A stretch of 13,796 nt of DNA, from positions 1 through 13,796 of the forward strand of contig CBDUQN010000082.1 in NCBI GenBank assembly GCA_965369375.1, in the 5' to 3' direction. Within the stretch, counting starts at the first letter, position 1. The number at the start of each line of letters is the position of its first letter. Shown here one piece after another: positions 13,618 to 13,796 of the stretch. A model generated the notes under the pieces. The model saw only the letters and a program-made list of their open reading frames with translations. It had not been told where the DNA came from and did no database searches. This DNA is from CBDUQN01 sp965369375. Its GTDB lineage: Bacteria; Krumholzibacteriota; Krumholzibacteriia; Krumholzibacteriales; Krumholzibacteriaceae. The position numbers and the translations under genes were made by a program.

Positions 13618-13796
13618 TTATACTATTGCTCGAACCGGCAACCAGATCTTTAAGCCAAAGATCCGTTCATTCTCTTCGTCGAAACTGATTAAATCTATTT
13701 CCCCCAGGCCCACTCATTCCTTCTGTCTGAACTGCACCATGTGCTCTTTCCCGTATGCCCCCTCAGCCAGCAACATGTTATGTCTTGGGCACAGTA
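13618..13796 (-). other. Possible 3' end or remnant of a gene entering from the right edge
   Basis: One minus-strand frame is open from the window edge (LCPRHNMLLAEGAYGKEHMV, then QFRQKE) to a TGA at 13716-13714. It resumes at once as VGLGEIDLISFDEENERIFG followed by LKIWLPVRAIV, ending at TAA 13620-13618. The second piece has a protein-like composition and faintly resembles the end of GyrI-like ligand-binding domains, but I do not recognise the family. It also holds GATCTTT/AAAGATC (13645-13663), a seven-base stem with a five-base loop. It could equally be non-coding; coding potential is unproven. Confidence 0.22.

Noticed and set aside
1..13796. CRISPR arrays, tRNA or rRNA genes, transposases
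   Set aside because: I saw no regularly spaced repeats, no cloverleaf-like segment and no recombinase or transposase motifs in any convincing frame.

Overview
The window is a 13.8 kb piece of moderately GC-rich bacterial chromosome. It has no rRNA, tRNA, CRISPR array or complete mobile element that I can see. A secreted-type protein ending in a FlgD-like/type IX-style sorting domain (YPNPFNPST motif), a YggS-YggT-DivIVA-DUF167 cluster and a selenocysteine-type peroxiredoxin together suggest an uncultured FCB-like or related candidate phylum. This is inference; there is no phylogenetic marker in the window.

Layout. 31-3146 (minus): a growth/division-type cluster read yggS, yggT, divIVA, yggU, with several inverted repeats between the genes. 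3413-5881 (plus): an intact 651-residue OPT-family oligopeptide transporter sits tightly between two degenerate pieces of another OPT gene, an N-terminal piece before it and a C-terminal piece after it. 5900-8742 (minus): an oxidative-stress block of a PerR-type regulator, a monofunctional haem catalase and a 2-Cys-type peroxiredoxin. The peroxiredoxin's peroxidatic Cys codon is an in-frame TGA followed by a bacterial SECIS-like hairpin. A promoter and a PerR-box-like palindrome precede the catalase gene. 8955-10439 (plus): an MFS transporter of the MFSD1-like type, followed by a strong hairpin. 10562-11584 (minus): an AT-rich, isolated putative sugar O-methyltransferase that looks acquired. 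11744-12928 (minus): an M24 Xaa-Pro-type peptidase. 13056-13526 (minus): a short FlgD-like sorting-domain protein with a signal-peptide-like stretch upstream that lacks a normal start. 13618-13796: possible remnant or 3' end of a gene entering from the right edge.

How the genes fit together. The clearest unit is PerR-KatA-PrxU. The regulator carries all five residues of the Bacillus PerR metal/sensing site, including the Asp that distinguishes PerR from Fur. The catalase promoter overlaps a 7-1-7 palindrome, and the peroxiredoxin follows the catalase by 20 bases. The OPT transporter, the MFSD1-like carrier and the M24 peptidase could all serve peptide uptake and breakdown, but they are not an operon. 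The most notable observations are the selenoprotein that a standard gene caller would split in two, and the OPT gene nested between fragments of a second OPT gene. No gene stretch of more than 300 bases is left unexplained.
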